A stretch of 64,000 nucleotides of DNA from Pirellulales bacterium (GCA_016935315.1 JAFGRD010000022.1:1-64000), one strand, 5' to 3'. Shown: positions 1 to 9,370, counted from the stretch's first letter. Translations and numbers: made by a program. Notes: generated from the letters alone by a model not told the origin.

Positions 1-328
1 AAACCTGCCGCCGAAACAGTACGGCCAATGACTTGCCTCAAGGGGAATTCAGAGAAAATCATAGCGAGACGTGCGGAAAGAGAGGTCAACTGCTTCAGAG
101 ACAGGCCATATTGCCTCAGAGCAATCCGTGCTCGCGCGCAATCCATCCACAGCATTCCACGTCTGTTCGACGGCATTGTCCCAGTCGAACGATTTCCAGG
201 CACAATTGCCCACCAGCGCTCCATCCGATGGCGGTGATTGTAGCGCACAGGTCGCGGGGATGCAACGGCTCGGACAGCCGCACGTGGCAGTCCCGCGGAC
301 CATTGCCGAAGTGGAGGCGTCCACCCTT
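1..328. other. window edge, no confident gene
   Basis: No convincing gene is seen before the xylanase stop codon. On the minus strand one frame from an ATG at 222-224 stays open to base 1, so a gene truncated by the window edge is possible. Its translation carries no motif I recognise, and long open frames are common by chance at this base composition. Confidence 0.3.
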
Positions 329-1576
329 TCAGAACGACACGCTGCCGGTGCCGTCGGCGCTTTTGAGATCGACGATCTTCTCCGTGTCGCCAACGGCGAC
401 GCGGTGCGTGCCGTAGAACGCGGGGACCTCGCACTGGCCGTTGGCATCGGCCTTGCCTTTCCAACTCGTCCACCACGTCTTGTAGACCAGGTCGCGATAG
501 GCGTGGGCCGCCGGGGTCGGGGTCCAGTCGCGGCGGTAGAGCGACGAGACGGGTATCCAGTTGGCGCCTTCCCAGAATCCCCACATCAGGATGCCTTTGA
601 CCGCCGGATGTGCGAAACAGATTCGGTAGTAGTCGACAATCGCCTTGGCCTTGGCCTCCTCCTCTTCCGGCGTGAGCTGACTCCGTCGGTCCCGGTAATG
701 CTGCGATCGCTGCCCGGGGAAGTTGAATTCGGTAACGCGGATCGGCAGCTTGAATCGAGCGAGCGTATCGAGCGCCCGCTTCAGTGCACCGGCGTCGAAC
801 GAGTCGCCGTGCAAATGGCCTTGCACGCCGATCCCGCCCAGCGACACGCCTTGCTCCAGCAGCGTCTCGATATGGGCGACATACTTTTGAAGCTGGTTCC
901 CGGTCAGCACGTCGTAGTCGTTCAGGTAGAGGATCGCGTCCGGATCCCCTTCGTGGACCCAGATCGCCATCTGCTTCGTGATCGCCGGGCCAAGACGTTT
1001 CTCGTAGTAGTTGTCGTGTATCATCTCGTTGTTCAGGTCGTACTCGGCAAACCGGCCTCGGTATCGCTTGCCGATCGTCGTGGCACGCTTCTTGAGCACC
1101 TCTCGCAGCTCGTCATCGTCGAGCTGCTTTTGCCAGTCCTGCACACGACCGGTCACGCCCCAGAAGATATTGTGCCCGCGCAGCGGAATGTCGTGCTGCT
1201 CGGTCCAAGCCAGGATGGCGTCCACAACGCGGTAGTCCACATTGCCGCGTGTCTGCTCCATGGCATGCCACTTCAGGGCGTTTTCCGTCACTGCCGCGTT
1301 GAAGTTCTCGAGAAACACTTTCTTGTACCGGGCGGTGACTTCCGGATTGGCTCGGCCGCCAAACGGTCCGCTCGAGATCGCGGCGCCAAACCAGAATTCA
1401 TGCCGGAGTTGCTCGACGGTCACTTCCGCGCCCGGCTTCGTGTGAACCGTCAACGTACCCATTCGATGCTTGGCAATGGCACGATCGATTTCCGAATCCT
1501 GAGCGTTCGCGGCGGAAGCGGCAAACAGGCAGAGGGTGGTCAGCGACACGACCAAACGCTTTGCGCTACACGGCAT
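329..1576 (-). CDS. secreted GH10 endo-1,4-beta-xylanase
   Basis: Family 10 glycoside hydrolase that cleaves internal beta-1,4 bonds of xylan with retention of configuration. The 415-residue protein begins with a signal peptide (about residues 1-26, ending ANAQ), so it acts outside the cytoplasm. GH10 landmarks are in order: KWHAMEQTRG (102-111), RGHNIFW (133-139), the acid/base Glu184 in DLNNE, HLHG (254-257) and the nucleophile Glu283 in VTEFN. The start ATG at 1576 has AGGAG a few bases upstream; a longer open frame to 1684 lacks a signal peptide at its start and is less likely. A short tail of about 50 residues after the barrel has no clear domain. The gene stands alone on the minus strand, downstream of the selenocysteine tRNA. 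The family call is firm; substrate preference within xylans is inferred. Confidence 0.9.
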   Translation of the reverse strand: MPCSAKRLVVSLTTLCLFAASAANAQDSEIDRAIAKHRMGTLTVHTKPGAEVTVEQLRHEFWFGAAISSGPFGGRANPEVTARYKKVFLENFNAAVTENALKWHAMEQTRGNVDYRVVDAILAWTEQHDIPLRGHNIFWGVTGRVQDWQKQLDDDELREVLKKRATTIGKRYRGRFAEYDLNNEMIHDNYYEKRLGPAITKQMAIWVHEGDPDAILYLNDYDVLTGNQLQKYVAHIETLLEQGVSLGGIGVQGHLHGDSFDAGALKRALDTLARFKLPIRVTEFNFPGQRSQHYRDRRSQLTPEEEEAKAKAIVDYYRICFAHPAVKGILMWGFWEGANWIPVSSLYRRDWTPTPAAHAYRDLVYKTWWTSWKGKADANGQCEVPAFYGTHRVAVGDTEKIVDLKSADGTGSVSF

Positions 1577-1761
1577 GGGAAATCTCCTGGTTGCTATGTG
1601 AGGAAACACGGGTGGGCCGGCGGGACGGCCCGCGGGGAACCGCCTCATTCTCGCTGCGCGAAAGCCGGGAACAGCTCCGGACAACGCCCGATCCTTGACA
1701 ACGCCGCGGTCGCGCTGCCGGAGCAGTTGCCTATCTCACGCGTGTTGGCATGCGGGGTAAA

Positions 1762-1861
1762 TGGCGGAAGTGCATGGGAATCGAACCCACCAGCGACACG
1801 CATCACGCGCCGCCCAACGGTTTTGAAGACCGCGCCCACCACCAGGTGTGGAAGCACTTCC
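1762..1861 (-). tRNA. selC: selenocysteine tRNA (anticodon UCA), CCA encoded
   Basis: Read on the minus strand the gene begins GGAAGTGC and ends GCACTTCC-G-CCA, an 8-bp acceptor stem, longer than in ordinary tRNAs. The anticodon arm is GCGGT-CTTCAAA-ACCGT with UCA at 1824-1826, which reads UGA. A long variable arm follows, a stem of about 8 bp (GCGGCGCG with CGTGTCGC, two wobbles) closed by TGAT. The T arm is GTGGG-TTCGATT-CCCAT. The 8+5 acceptor/T architecture, long variable arm and UCA anticodon are diagnostic of bacterial tRNA-Sec. The organism therefore probably decodes some UGA codons as selenocysteine, but no selA, selB or selD and no obvious selenoprotein lies in this window. Confidence 0.93.
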
Positions 1862-2333
1862 GCAATGCGGCTCGCCAATCGGCCAGCAAGCCTGCGACGT
1901 GTAGTCTAAACCTTCCGGGCCCCGCTGGGAACTCCCCCCAAAAAGGCAGTTCAGGGGCACGGATCTTCTTGACTTCTGCATCGCGCCGTTGAGTTCTCGC
2001 GGGCGAAGACGCTCCGATTTCGGCGAACCCGATCGGTCGGCGAGGTGCCGCCCTTAGGTCGGGTTGCTGTACCCCCTGGATGCCATCGCCCTGCCATTCT
2101 TGCCAATCGGCACGGCAGCGGCCGGTTCGCTGCCGCTGGGCTGCCTGGCCGCCACTTGAATCGTCGGGTCGCGGACGGTCAAATTGCAGGTCGGGGCGTG
2201 ACTACCCGACCATGATTGCCGCCGACGCGACCTACGGCGATTTACCGCTGTCGGCGACCTCCGCAAGAGACGCGGGCTTCTCCATCTGGTATCTTGTATC
2301 GTGCTTGTCCTAACCAGCGAAAGGGATCGAACC
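1862..2333. other. intergenic region, nothing recognised
   Basis: About 470 bases between the divergent tRNA-Sec and DUF6807 genes. Short open frames occur on both strands but none has a ribosome-binding site plus recognisable composition. I see no clear promoter, repeat or structured RNA. Confidence 0.4.
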
Positions 2334-3320
2334 GTGCAGACCACTCGCTATCGAACCGCCTGGTGCGGCCTTTTGTCCGTGGCTCTCTGTTGGGCCGCCG
2401 GAGGCAGCGCCGCCGAATGGAGTTTCCGTCAAGAGCCGGGCAAGAGTCTGACGCTGAAGCGAGCGGAGACCACGGTCTGGCAGTTCCACTATGGCGCCGA
2501 CGTCCCGAAGCCTTTCTTCGATCCGGTTGCCTTGCCGGACGGACGCAATCTGACCTGGAATCGCCCGCCGGATCATCCATGGCACCACGGGCTCTGGTTC
2601 GCCTGGAAGTTCCTCGACAAAGTGAACTACTGGGAGCCGGAGGGCAATGCGGACCAGCCGCCGGGCCGCACGGAATGGTCTGACGTGGACGTCTCGGCGC
2701 ATGAGGACGGCTCGGCAAGGATCGCGATGAAGCTGACGTATCGCCCGGCGGGCGAACGGCCCGTGCTCACCGAGAATCGCGTCGTCGAGATTGCCGCACC
2801 GGATCGGACCGGGCAGTATCACTTCGACTGGACGAGCACCTTCACCGCCGGCGCGAAGGACGTCGAGCTCAGCCGGACGCCGCTGGAGGGCGAGCCGGGC
2901 GGCGTCGGCTGGGGAGGCTATGCGGGTTTGTCGCTGCGTCTGGCCCGGGCGCTGACCGATCGCGCGGCGGACACGACTGAAGGCCCGGTGGAATTTGACC
3001 AGCAGTCGCGATACCGCGGCAAAGCGCCCGCCATGGACTACCACGGCCTGATCGACGGCAAGCCGGTCGGTGTGGCCGTTTGCGATCACCCCGACAATCT
3101 CAATCACCCTAGCCCGTGGTACGCGATCCGTGACGAGCCGATGAGCTACTTCAGCCCGGCCGTGCTCTGTTACGGTCCCTATACGCTGAAGGCCGCAAAG
3201 AGTCTTACGCTGCGGTATCGGATCATCGTACACCCGGGCCGCTGGGACGCGAAGCGGCTGCGGCAACAGTACGACCGTTTCGTCGGCGCGGCCACCGAAG
3301 CGGTCGGCTCGCGACAGTGA
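2334..3320 (+). CDS. secreted DUF6807 (PmoA-like) family protein
   Basis: Member of the family annotated 'methane oxygenase PmoA' or DUF6807, which is abundant in planctomycetes and Bacteroidetes and unrelated in function to methane monooxygenase. A signal peptide lies at about residues 1-27 (hydrophobic GLLSVALCWAAGG, cut near SAA). The core carries family blocks rich in His and Trp such as DHPWHHGLWFAW and, near the end, DHPDNLNHPSPWYAIRD. I chose GTG at 2334 because AAGGGA lies 7 bases upstream; a GTG at 2301 in the same frame would add 11 residues that spoil the signal peptide. The biochemical role is unknown. Genome context in planctomycetes usually links it to sugar utilisation, which fits the glycosidases here; that link is inference. 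Confidence 0.8.
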   Translation: MQTTRYRTAWCGLLSVALCWAAGGSAAEWSFRQEPGKSLTLKRAETTVWQFHYGADVPKPFFDPVALPDGRNLTWNRPPDHPWHHGLWFAWKFLDKVNYWEPEGNADQPPGRTEWSDVDVSAHEDGSARIAMKLTYRPAGERPVLTENRVVEIAAPDRTGQYHFDWTSTFTAGAKDVELSRTPLEGEPGGVGWGGYAGLSLRLARALTDRAADTTEGPVEFDQQSRYRGKAPAMDYHGLIDGKPVGVAVCDHPDNLNHPSPWYAIRDEPMSYFSPAVLCYGPYTLKAAKSLTLRYRIIVHPGRWDAKRLRQQYDRFVGAATEAVGSRQ

Positions 3321-3402
3321 ACAACGGAGGGGGCAACGCGGTCCGATCACGTCACGCTGGCGGCCACTTGTTCGGCGCCGGGCATGGGGGCATAATGACG
3401 GC

Positions 3403-4278
3403 ATGCGATACTACGGCACGGTGGTCCGGCCTCCCAGCGAGGCCGACAGCTATATCCTGCAAGTCACGCTGGGCTGCTCGCACAATCGCTGCACTTTCTG
3501 CGGCACGTACCGGGGCAAGCCCTTTCGGCCCCGCGCCATCCGCGAGGTGCTGGAAGACGTGGCGATGGCCGCGGAGCGGTTTCCCGAGACCCAACGCGTT
3601 TTTCTGGCCGACGGCAACGCCCTGGTGATGAGCACCGAGCGGCTTGCCGAGATTCTCGACGCCCTGCACGCCGCGTTTCCCCGGCTGCGGCGGGTGGGCG
3701 TCTATGCAAACGCCCGCGATCTCCTGCAGAAGCACGAGGCCGATCTGGCGATGCTTAGCCGGAAGAAGCTGCAAATCGTTTATCTGGGTCTGGAGAGCGG
3801 CAGCGACGAGGTGCTCCGCCGCGTCGGCAAGGGGGCCACGGCGGCCGACATGGTGGAGGGAGTGCTCAAGGCAAAACGCGCCGGCCTGCGGGTCTCCGTC
3901 ATTGCGCTGCTGGGCCTCGGAGGAGCCGATCTCTCCAGCCAACACGCCGAGGAGACGGGCCGTGTCGTCAGCGCGATGGACCCGCACTATCTCTCGATGC
4001 TCACGCTAATGCTCGTTCCCGGCACGGAATTGCATCGGCAATGGCAGTCGGGTGCATTCACGATACCCAAGCCCGAGGAACTGCTCGGTGAGTTGCGCCA
4101 GGTGATCGCCCACCTGAACGGTCTCTCGCGATGTGTCTTCCGAACCAATCATGCATCCAATTACCTTCCGCTGGCCGGCACGCTCGCCAGAGACAAGCCC
4201 AGGCTGCTGGCCGCACTGGACCAGGCCCGCACACTGGGCCCCTCGGCACTGCGGCCGGAGGCCTGGCGGGCGCTGTAG
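3403..4278 (+). CDS. radical SAM protein of unknown substrate
   Basis: A 291-residue radical S-adenosylmethionine enzyme. The cluster motif near residue 25 is CSHNRCTFC, a CX4CX2C spacing instead of the common CX3CX2C. I recall this variant in a COG1032-like group of uncharacterised enzymes. Other barrel landmarks are GLESGSDEVL and the glycine-rich LLGLGG. There is no extra C-terminal iron-sulfur domain, TRAM domain or B12 domain, so it is a minimal enzyme. The ATG at 3403 starts immediately with the conserved beta strand (YGTVVRPPSEADSYILQ). The upstream gene ends 82 bases before and the downstream glycosidase follows after 65, so a shared transcript is possible but not shown. Substrate and reaction are unknown. 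Confidence 0.82.
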   Translation: MRYYGTVVRPPSEADSYILQVTLGCSHNRCTFCGTYRGKPFRPRAIREVLEDVAMAAERFPETQRVFLADGNALVMSTERLAEILDALHAAFPRLRRVGVYANARDLLQKHEADLAMLSRKKLQIVYLGLESGSDEVLRRVGKGATAADMVEGVLKAKRAGLRVSVIALLGLGGADLSSQHAEETGRVVSAMDPHYLSMLTLMLVPGTELHRQWQSGAFTIPKPEELLGELRQVIAHLNGLSRCVFRTNHASNYLPLAGTLARDKPRLLAALDQARTLGPSALRPEAWRAL

Positions 4279-4343
4279 CCCGGCCGCTTGACTTCCCGTC
4301 GGCGACAGACTCCCGACAATCCCCCATGAAAGGCGCCAGTCTC

Positions 4344-7300
4344 ATGAAACCTTGCCATTTGCTGACAGGTTGTATTCTCACGGTGACGGCCGCATTGCTT
4401 GCAGCAAGCCCGGTGGGCGCCGCGGCGGCGGAACCACCGTCGGTCTGGCCGGAGGTTTCCAACGCGGCGCGGCCTTGGGCTTATTGGTGGTGGCAGGGAA
4501 GCGCCGTGGATCGGGAGAACCTGAGCCGCGAACTGAGCCGCTATCGCGACGCCGGCATGGGCGGCGTGCACATCGTGCCGATCTACGGCGCCAAGGGCTA
4601 CGAGGAGCACTATCTCCCGTACCTCGGCCCCGAATGGCTGGAAATGCTCGATTTCACGGTCAACGAGGCCAAACGGCTCGGCCTGGGTATCGACATGACG
4701 ATGGGCACCGGGTGGTGCTTCGGCGGACCACACATCGAGGGCCGAGACGCCAACGCCGTGATCGTCTGCGACCGGTCGCAACTGCAACGCGGACAGAAGG
4801 CCCGCACGAATATCCCCCGCGATCGGATCCAGGCCGCCGTGGCCTTCGATCCCCAGGGCCGGCCGGTCGATCTGTTGGACAAGATTCGTGAGGACGGCAC
4901 CATCGATTGGTCGGCGGCGGAAGACGGCTGGACGTTGTACGTCGTCACGCAGAAGCCTTCGGGCAGGAAGGTGAAGCGGGCCGCGCCGGGGGGCGGCGGG
5001 TGGATGCTCAACCCGTGGTCGGGCCGCGCGATGCGCGCCCACGCCGCCTGGTTCGACAAGGCCCTGGCCGATTACCGCGGGGCCCTGCCGCGGGCCTTCT
5101 ATCACGATTCGTACGAGTACCAGTGCAACTGGGCCGACGACCTGTTCGACCAGTTCCAGCGCCGCCGCGGCTACCGGCTGCAGGACGAACTGCCGGCCCT
5201 GTTCGGACACGGCGACGCCGACCGCATTGCGCGGGTGAAGGCCGACTACCGGCGAACGGCCTCGGACATGATGACCGAGGATTTCATCCGGGTTTACGTT
5301 CAGTGGGCACACTCGCGGGGCTGCCTGACGCGGAACCAGGCGCACGGGTCGCCCGGCAACCTCTTGGATCTCTACGGCGAGAACGACGTCCCGGAGACCG
5401 AGTTCTTCCGTTTCGACCGCAACCCGCTGGTGGCCAAATTCGCTTCGTCGGCCGCCCATACGATGGGCCGCGACTACACGTCCTCGGAGACGGCCACCTG
5501 GCTGGCCGAGCATTTTCACGTGACGCTTGGGCACTTGAAGCCGTTCATCGACGGGCTGTTCGCCTCGGGGATCAACCACGTCTTCTATCACGGGACGTGC
5601 TATTCGCCGGACGACGCTCCCTGGCCCGGCTGGCTCTTCTACGCCTCGACGCAGATGAACCCCCGCAACGCGATCTGGCGCGACGTGCCTGCGCTGAACA
5701 CCTATATCGCCCGATGCCAGTCGGTGTTGCAGGCCGGAACCGCCGACAACGATCTGCTGGTCTACTGGCCGGTCGACGACCTGTGGCACGACACGGACGG
5801 ACTGGCCAAGGGGATGACCGTCCATCACACGGCCTGGCTGGTCGGTCAGCCGGTGGGACGAACCGCCCGGTGGCTCTGGGATCGCGGATACGCGTTCGAC
5901 TACGTCTCCGATCGCCAGCTTCAACTGGCCAAGGTCCAGGAGGGCCGGGTCGTGATGCCCGGCGGGCCCTATCAGGCAGTGCTGGTGCCGCCCAGCACGC
6001 ACATGCCGCTGGAGACGTTGGGGAAGCTGCTCGATTTGGCGCACGGCGGCGCGACCGTTCTGTTTCAAGGCGATCTGCCTCGGGACGTTCCGGGCCTGGC
6101 CGATCTGGCCGGGCGGCGTGCCATGCTGCAGCGCCTGCTCCAAGAGCGGCGGCAACCACACTGGACGACGGAAGAGACGGTCGAGCCGCCCAAGCTGACG
6201 ATCCTCTCTGCCCGCTACGGGGCGGGCGAGGTGTGGGAGGACGTCACGGACGTGATCCGAGGGCACGTCGACGGCAGCGCCCTTTCGATCACGGTCGACG
6301 AGCGATACCTCGACGATCCCTTGCGTGGCGTGAAGAAGACCTTGCGCGTCGAGTATCAGCTCGGCGCCCGGAGAATGAAGGTCGCGGCCCAGGACCGCAC
6401 GCCGTTGCAGCTCGGCTGGGACGGGCCGGCCAAGGTCCGCCGGGCCGCAACGGGTAACGGAAAACTCATCGTCGGGCCGCTGGAGATGATCGCCGACGGT
6501 CTGCCCCGCGAGCCGATCGCCGACCTTGGCGCAACGCTGGTCATTCGTCGGCGGATGGACGACGGGCGGTTCTATTTCCTTGCCAACCAGGACGAACAGT
6601 TCACGCACGATCCGCAGACCGAGCCAATCGACGGCTGGGTGGGGCTGGGTACCGCCGCCCAGGGCGCGCTGCTGCTGGATTCGCTGACCGGGGAAGTTGG
6701 CCGGGCGGCCCTCCGGCAGCACGAAGGCCGAGCCGAGGTCTATCTGCAATTGGCCCCCGGCCAGTCGACCATCTTGCGGACCTTTGCCGAGACAGACGCC
6801 GTTGCCGAGAATTGGCCGTACCATCGACCGTCCGGCGATCCGGTGGCGGTGGCCGGCACCTGGTCGGTGGAGTTCGTCGCCGGCGGGCCCAAGCTGCCGG
6901 CGCCCCGGGTGACCAACACGCTTCGCTCATGGACCGAAGGGGGCGACGAGGAGGCGCAGCGTTTTGCGGGCACGGCCCGCTACACGATCCGCTTCGACGC
7001 TCCGGCTGCCGGTCCCAGCGGCTGGCTGCTGGGCTTGGGACGTGTCTGTCAGAGCGCCTGTGTCCGCGTAAACGATCAGGATTTGGGGACGGTGTTCACG
7101 CGACCATTTTACGTGCACGTTCCGGGCACGGCATTGCGGCCGTCGGGCAATGAGCTTGTCATCGAGGTGACGAATCTCTCGGCCAATCGGATTCGCGATT
7201 TGGACCGTCGCGGCGTGGACTGGAAGCGATTCGGCGATATCAACATCGTCAACGTGGACTATCGCCCGCTGGACGCCTCGACCTGGCCGCTGCAAGAGTC

Positions 7301-7370
7301 CGGGCTTTTGGGGCCGGTTTCCTTGCAGCCGGTCGAGAGATTCTGGCCGACGGAAGCGGAAGGGCGGTAG
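4344..7370 (+). CDS. large secreted GH106-like glycoside hydrolase
   Basis: A 1008-residue secreted protein resembling GH106 alpha-L-rhamnosidases. A signal peptide (about 1-28) precedes the family N-terminus RPWAYWWWQGSAVD (43-56), GMGGVHIVPIYG (71-82) and TMGTGWCFGGPHI. The middle has YHDSYEYQCNW and NQAHGSP, and the C-terminal 150 residues form a beta-sandwich carbohydrate-binding-like module (WLLGLGRVCQSACVRVNDQDLG). The likely reaction is release of terminal L-rhamnose from pectic or algal polysaccharide. Start: ATG at 4344 has AAAGG about 10 bases upstream; ATG at 4326, in frame, has no ribosome-binding site and would add six residues. It sits with a GH10 xylanase and a DUF6807 protein, consistent with a polysaccharide-degrading neighbourhood. 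The family is likely; exact specificity is unproven. Confidence 0.8.
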   Translation: MKPCHLLTGCILTVTAALLAASPVGAAAAEPPSVWPEVSNAARPWAYWWWQGSAVDRENLSRELSRYRDAGMGGVHIVPIYGAKGYEEHYLPYLGPEWLEMLDFTVNEAKRLGLGIDMTMGTGWCFGGPHIEGRDANAVIVCDRSQLQRGQKARTNIPRDRIQAAVAFDPQGRPVDLLDKIREDGTIDWSAAEDGWTLYVVTQKPSGRKVKRAAPGGGGWMLNPWSGRAMRAHAAWFDKALADYRGALPRAFYHDSYEYQCNWADDLFDQFQRRRGYRLQDELPALFGHGDADRIARVKADYRRTASDMMTEDFIRVYVQWAHSRGCLTRNQAHGSPGNLLDLYGENDVPETEFFRFDRNPLVAKFASSAAHTMGRDYTSSETATWLAEHFHVTLGHLKPFIDGLFASGINHVFYHGTCYSPDDAPWPGWLFYASTQMNPRNAIWRDVPALNTYIARCQSVLQAGTADNDLLVYWPVDDLWHDTDGLAKGMTVHHTAWLVGQPVGRTARWLWDRGYAFDYVSDRQLQLAKVQEGRVVMPGGPYQAVLVPPSTHMPLETLGKLLDLAHGGATVLFQGDLPRDVPGLADLAGRRAMLQRLLQERRQPHWTTEETVEPPKLTILSARYGAGEVWEDVTDVIRGHVDGSALSITVDERYLDDPLRGVKKTLRVEYQLGARRMKVAAQDRTPLQLGWDGPAKVRRAATGNGKLIVGPLEMIADGLPREPIADLGATLVIRRRMDDGRFYFLANQDEQFTHDPQTEPIDGWVGLGTAAQGALLLDSLTGEVGRAALRQHEGRAEVYLQLAPGQSTILRTFAETDAVAENWPYHRPSGDPVAVAGTWSVEFVAGGPKLPAPRVTNTLRSWTEGGDEEAQRFAGTARYTIRFDAPAAGPSGWLLGLGRVCQSACVRVNDQDLGTVFTRPFYVHVPGTALRPSGNELVIEVTNLSANRIRDLDRRGVDWKRFGDINIVNVDYRPLDASTWPLQESGLLGPVSLQPVERFWPTEAEGR

Positions 7371-7394
7371 CCCGGCCAATGGGGCCACGATCCC

Positions 7395-8504
7395 CTACGG
7401 CTGTTCCACTTCCCATTGGGCCCCATCGCGTCGTACGCGGTGGTAGAGCGTATCGCGTTCGACGGGCTGTCGGCCCGTTTCGCGGATCATGGCTTGGAGC
7501 TCTTCGATGCTCAGCGATTGGGGCGCCTGGGCGCCGGCGCCGTGGTGGATTAGTTCGTGCCCGACCGTGCCGTCGAGATCGTCGGCGCCGTAGCCCAGGG
7601 CGGTTTGGGCCGTGCCCGGGCCCAAGGAGATCCAGTAGGCCTTCACGTGGTCGAAGTTGTCGAGCATCAGGCGACTGACGGCCATGGTGCGCAGGTCCAG
7701 CTCGGCCGAGGGCTTCGACAGCCACGACAGCCGCGTGTTGTGGGGATGGAACGAGAGCGGAATGAAGGTCTGGAAGCCGCCGGTAATGTCTTGGAGCAGC
7801 CGCAGTTGAATCAGGTGATCGATGCGATGGTCGGCGTTTTCCAGGTGGCCGTAGAGCATCGTGGCGTTGGATCGCAGCCCCATTTGGTGGGCCACTCGAT
7901 GCACGCCAAGCCAGTTCCGCGCGTCGGCCTTGCGGGGACAGATCTCGTTGCGGATTTGGGGGTCGAAGATCTCGGCCCCGCCGCCGGGCAGGCTTCCCAG
8001 GCCGGCCCGCACCAAATCTTGGAGAATCACGCGAACCGACCGCTTCGCCGTCTGGGCGAACCAGGCGATCTCCGTGGCCGTCCACGCCTTCAGGTGCAGC
8101 CGGGGAAACGCCTCGTGCAATTGCCGAACGATGTCCAGGTACCAGTCGAACGGTTTCTCCGGATGGATGCCACCGACGACGTGCAACTCCGTGCATCCAC
8201 CCTCGGCCGCTTGCCGGCCCTGGGCGAGGATCTCCTCGTCACCAAGCACGAAGGCTCGGGGATCGTCGGCATCGCGGCTGTAGGCGCACAAGGCGCAGTG
8301 GTATATGCAGATGTTGGTCGGATTCAGGTGGGCGTTGACGTTGTAGTAGACGACATCGCCGTTCTTCCGCCGGCGGACCAGATCGGCCAGCTCGCCGACC
8401 GCGTGCAGATCGACGTCGTCGCGGAAGAGGAATTCCCCATCGGCAGCCGAAATCCGCTCACCGGCCTTGACCTTCTTGCGGATCTCATTGAATTTCGGGT
8501 TCAT
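7395..8504 (-). CDS. mqnE: aminodeoxyfutalosine synthase MqnE
   Basis: Radical SAM enzyme of the futalosine route to menaquinone, joining the carboxyvinyloxybenzoate precursor to the adenosyl group of SAM to give aminodeoxyfutalosine. The [4Fe-4S] motif is CX3CX2C at Cys66, Cys70, Cys73 in NPTNICIYHCALC, the form seen in MqnE rather than MqnC. Further landmarks are ELHVVGGIHPEKPFDWY and the C-terminal PLSFHPHNTRLSW. Its length of 369 residues is normal. The start codon overlaps the stop of the upstream prenyltransferase in ATGA (8501-8504), so the two are translationally coupled. It is the last gene of a minus-strand menaquinone operon with menG, a ubiX-like gene and mqnP. The close paralogue MqnC is the main alternative. 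Confidence 0.88.
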   Translation of the reverse strand: MNPKFNEIRKKVKAGERISAADGEFLFRDDVDLHAVGELADLVRRRKNGDVVYYNVNAHLNPTNICIYHCALCAYSRDADDPRAFVLGDEEILAQGRQAAEGGCTELHVVGGIHPEKPFDWYLDIVRQLHEAFPRLHLKAWTATEIAWFAQTAKRSVRVILQDLVRAGLGSLPGGGAEIFDPQIRNEICPRKADARNWLGVHRVAHQMGLRSNATMLYGHLENADHRIDHLIQLRLLQDITGGFQTFIPLSFHPHNTRLSWLSKPSAELDLRTMAVSRLMLDNFDHVKAYWISLGPGTAQTALGYGADDLDGTVGHELIHHGAGAQAPQSLSIEELQAMIRETGRQPVERDTLYHRVRRDGAQWEVEQP

Positions 8505-9370
8505 AGCAGCAAATCGACCACACCCACGGCCAGCAAGCCAATGCTGACCACGGCGTTGACGTGAAAAAAGGCTCGATTGACGCGCGTGAGGTCGTCGGGC
8601 CGCACCAGCCAGTGTTCGTAGGCCAACAGCGCGGCGATGACGCCGACGCCCGATAGGTAGACTCCACCAAAACGGTTATAAACCAACGGCAGCAAAAGCA
8701 ACAGGCCAATCATGCCCAGGTGGCAGACGGCCGCCGCCCGCAAGGCCCCGGTCACGCCAAATCGGGCGGGAACGCTACCTAGCCGCATGTGGCGGTCGAA
8801 ACCGACGTCCTGGCAGGCGTAGATCATGTCGAAGCCGGCCACCCAGAGCATTACGGCCACGCCCAGCACGACCGGCGGCCAGGCAAAGATCTCCCCCCGA
8901 ACGACCACCCAGGCGGCCAGCGGGGCCAGCATCAACGCCGCCCCCAGCCAGAAATGGGCCAGCCACGTGAATCGCTTGGCGAAGCTGTAGGCGAACAAGA
9001 ACAGCAGCACCGGCACCGAAGCGAACAGGGGAATCGCGTTGCGGGGCAGAAACAGCAGTGTGGCGCCGACGAACCCCAAAGAGCAGGCCACCGTGAACAG
9101 CACCACGCTGCCGATGCCCAGGCTGCCGCTCGGCAGATGGCGGCCCTGCGTGCGCGGATTCAGGGCGTCGAGTCGCCGGTCGGCCAGCCGGTTCAACGCC
9201 ATGGCGGCGCTGCGGGCCAGCGCCATGCAGGCCAGGATGCCCAGCAGATCCAGCCAACGAAACGCGACCGGCGGCTCGGCGGCCCACGCCATCACGGCCG
9301 CCAGCAACGCAAACGGCAGCGCAAACAACGTGTGGCTGAAGCGGATCATCTCCAACAGTCGGCGGAACAT
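8501..9370 (-). CDS. mqnP: UbiA-family polyprenyltransferase (MqnP-like)
   Basis: Membrane prenyltransferase that attaches the polyprenyl chain to the aromatic ring of the menaquinone precursor. The 289-residue protein has about eight to nine hydrophobic helices. The first Asp-rich motif appears as NRLADRRLDALNPRT and the second as DMIYACQDVGFDRHMRLGS, both typical of UbiA enzymes that bind prenyl diphosphate through Mg2+. I start it at ATG 9370, which shares a base with the TGA of the upstream ubiX-like gene (TGATG) and has a G-rich stretch upstream; a GTG at 9382 would add four residues. It lies between ubiX-like and mqnE, so MqnP is more likely than 4-hydroxybenzoate transferase UbiA. Assignment within the UbiA family rests on context. 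Confidence 0.86.
   Translation of the reverse strand: MFRRLLEMIRFSHTLFALPFALLAAVMAWAAEPPVAFRWLDLLGILACMALARSAAMALNRLADRRLDALNPRTQGRHLPSGSLGIGSVVLFTVACSLGFVGATLLFLPRNAIPLFASVPVLLFLFAYSFAKRFTWLAHFWLGAALMLAPLAAWVVVRGEIFAWPPVVLGVAVMLWVAGFDMIYACQDVGFDRHMRLGSVPARFGVTGALRAAAVCHLGMIGLLLLLPLVYNRFGGVYLSGVGVIAALLAYEHWLVRPDDLTRVNRAFFHVNAVVSIGLLAVGVVDLLL

Noticed and set aside
1-224. partial gene on the minus strand at the window edge
   Set aside because: Frame is open but translation has no motif and no ribosome-binding site; left as a note.
71-1909. 612-codon open frame antisense to the xylanase
   Set aside because: It mirrors the GH10 gene, has no motif, and spans the tRNA-Sec gene; long antisense frames are expected at this GC content.
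4161-6824. 887-codon open frame antisense to the GH106-like gene
   Set aside because: Complement of a clear coding gene; no recognisable domain.
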